Positions 40,671 to 41,177 of a stretch of 41,177 nucleotides of DNA are shown here, piece by piece. The DNA lies in contig JBDSEA010000210.1 of the NCBI GenBank assembly GCA_039920305.1, positions 1-41,177 on the forward strand, written 5' to 3'. Both the position numbers and the translations under genes were made by a program. Within the stretch, counting starts at the first letter, position 1. Every line of letters starts with the position of its first letter. This DNA comes from DASRAJ01 sp039920305. Its GTDB lineage: Bacteria; Bacteroidota; Bacteroidia; Chitinophagales; UBA10324. Below the pieces are notes generated by a model. The model was given only the letters and a program-made list of their open reading frames with translations, did no database searches and had not been told where the DNA came from.

Positions 40671-41177
40671 TCGTTTTTAATTTATTAAGGTTTTTTAATG
40701 ATGCTTCGTAAATATTTTCTGCCTCATTCAGAAATTGACTTTTGCTGTATCGTTTGATGAAGTCTTTATAAGCGCTGATTGCGATTTGAAAACGCTGAGG
40801 CTGCTTACCAGGAATGCTGTTGAGGGCGTAAAGATAGCTCGATTTTACTTTCATGTACATGGCGAGCTCAGCATCCTTGCTACCCGGATAGTCACGCAAT
40901 AAATTTTCGAAGGCAGATGCTGCAGCATTATAAGTGCCCATCCTGTAATAGAGGTCTGCACTGTAGTATGCTTTCTCCTCAAGCTTTACACGGCAATCAT
41001 CCAGCATGATGTTTGCATCATTGATGTATTTGCTGTCAGGGTAGGTGTTGACAAAGAGCTGTATAGACTCAAGGCACTGCTCGGTATAACTCTGCTCAAG
41101 CATGTAATTGGGCGAAACCTCATAATAACATCTTGCATTCATATATAAACATTCCTCTGCCCTGGGATCAGCAGGAT
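40651..41177 (-). CDS. bamD: Outer-membrane assembly lipoprotein BamD (5' end outside window)
   Basis: The frame is open to the right edge of the window: upstream of the first internal ATG it reads PADPRAEECLY, which continues the tetratricopeptide pattern, so the true start and the lipoprotein signal lie beyond 41177. The visible ~175 residues contain three helical repeats (EQSYTEQCLESIQLFVNTYP, AYYSADLYYRMGTYNAAASAF, then KSSYLYALNSIP... ISAYKDFIKRY) as in BamD/YfiO, the periplasmic lipoprotein of the BAM complex that folds outer-membrane proteins. The stop overlaps the start of rpoZ by 20 bases. The Bam function is inferred from the repeat pattern and the rpoZ linkage typical of Bacteroidota. 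Confidence 0.85.
   Translation of the reverse strand, partial: PADPRAEECLYMNARCYYEVSPNYMLEQSYTEQCLESIQLFVNTYPDSKYINDANIMLDDCRVKLEEKAYYSADLYYRMGTYNAAASAFENLLRDYPGSKDAELAMYMKVKSSYLYALNSIPGKQPQRFQIAISAYKDFIKRYSKSQFLNEAENIYEASLKNLNKLKTNEQEQE

Overview
The window is a chromosomal segment of a member of the Bacteroidota, of moderate GC content. The evidence is consistent: five secreted proteins end in a type IX secretion (Por) C-terminal sorting domain; many genes start just after a TAnnTTTG box, the Bacteroidota -7 element; and several families typical of the phylum are present (DUF6089 outer-membrane protein, DUF2520 protein, long 2-domain RpoZ, 815-residue CcmF, CxxxY-type CcmE). I see no IS element, prophage, integrase, CRISPR array or rRNA. 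It is mostly housekeeping sequence, with gene decay at the left edge and a secreted-protein region in the middle. No clearly new multi-gene system is visible. The most unusual items are single-gene observations.

Layout. 1-0.8 kb: decayed genes, the N-terminus of a Bacteroidota membrane protein abutting a broken histidine kinase. 0.9-6.1 kb: MerR regulator, a membrane protein, a holin-like protein, dnaX (with an A10 run that could generate a short gamma form), ahcY and a YtxH-like protein. 6.2-10.6 kb: a secreted protein, a phosphodiesterase-like protein, miaA, a pRiA4b ORF-3-like protein, the CCA-adding enzyme and a CAU tRNA (three tRNA-related loci close together). 10.7-14.9 kb: two divergent type IX secreted proteins. 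14.9-24.3 kb: maf, mqnD, a glycosyltransferase, aconitase, mqnB, then a same-strand run of PTPS, folE, two tandem fabD copies and a thioesterase. 24.3-29.6 kb: a methyltransferase and three consecutive type IX secreted proteins. 29.6-36 kb: ilvE, a possible HolD-like protein with rdgB, a DUF6089 barrel, a UbiA prenyltransferase, a KdsC-like phosphatase, fdx-iscX and a DUF2520 protein. 36-41.2 kb: ccmE-ccmF, an agmatinase-family enzyme and bamD-rpoZ (bamD runs off the right edge).

How the genes fit together. MqnB and MqnD are two steps of the futalosine route to menaquinone. Together with CcmE/CcmF (cytochrome c haem attachment), aconitase and the Fdx/IscX pair they indicate respiratory metabolism. 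FolE with a CX5HGH-type pyruvoyltetrahydropterin synthase suggests pterin (biopterin-like) synthesis rather than queuosine. DnaX and the possible psi-like protein concern the replicative clamp loader. RdgB and Maf clean the nucleotide pool. Several starts were moved downstream of the longest open frame because a -7 box or family N-terminus fixes them (ccmE, mqnB, CCA transferase, the psi-like gene, the glycosyltransferase, iscX).
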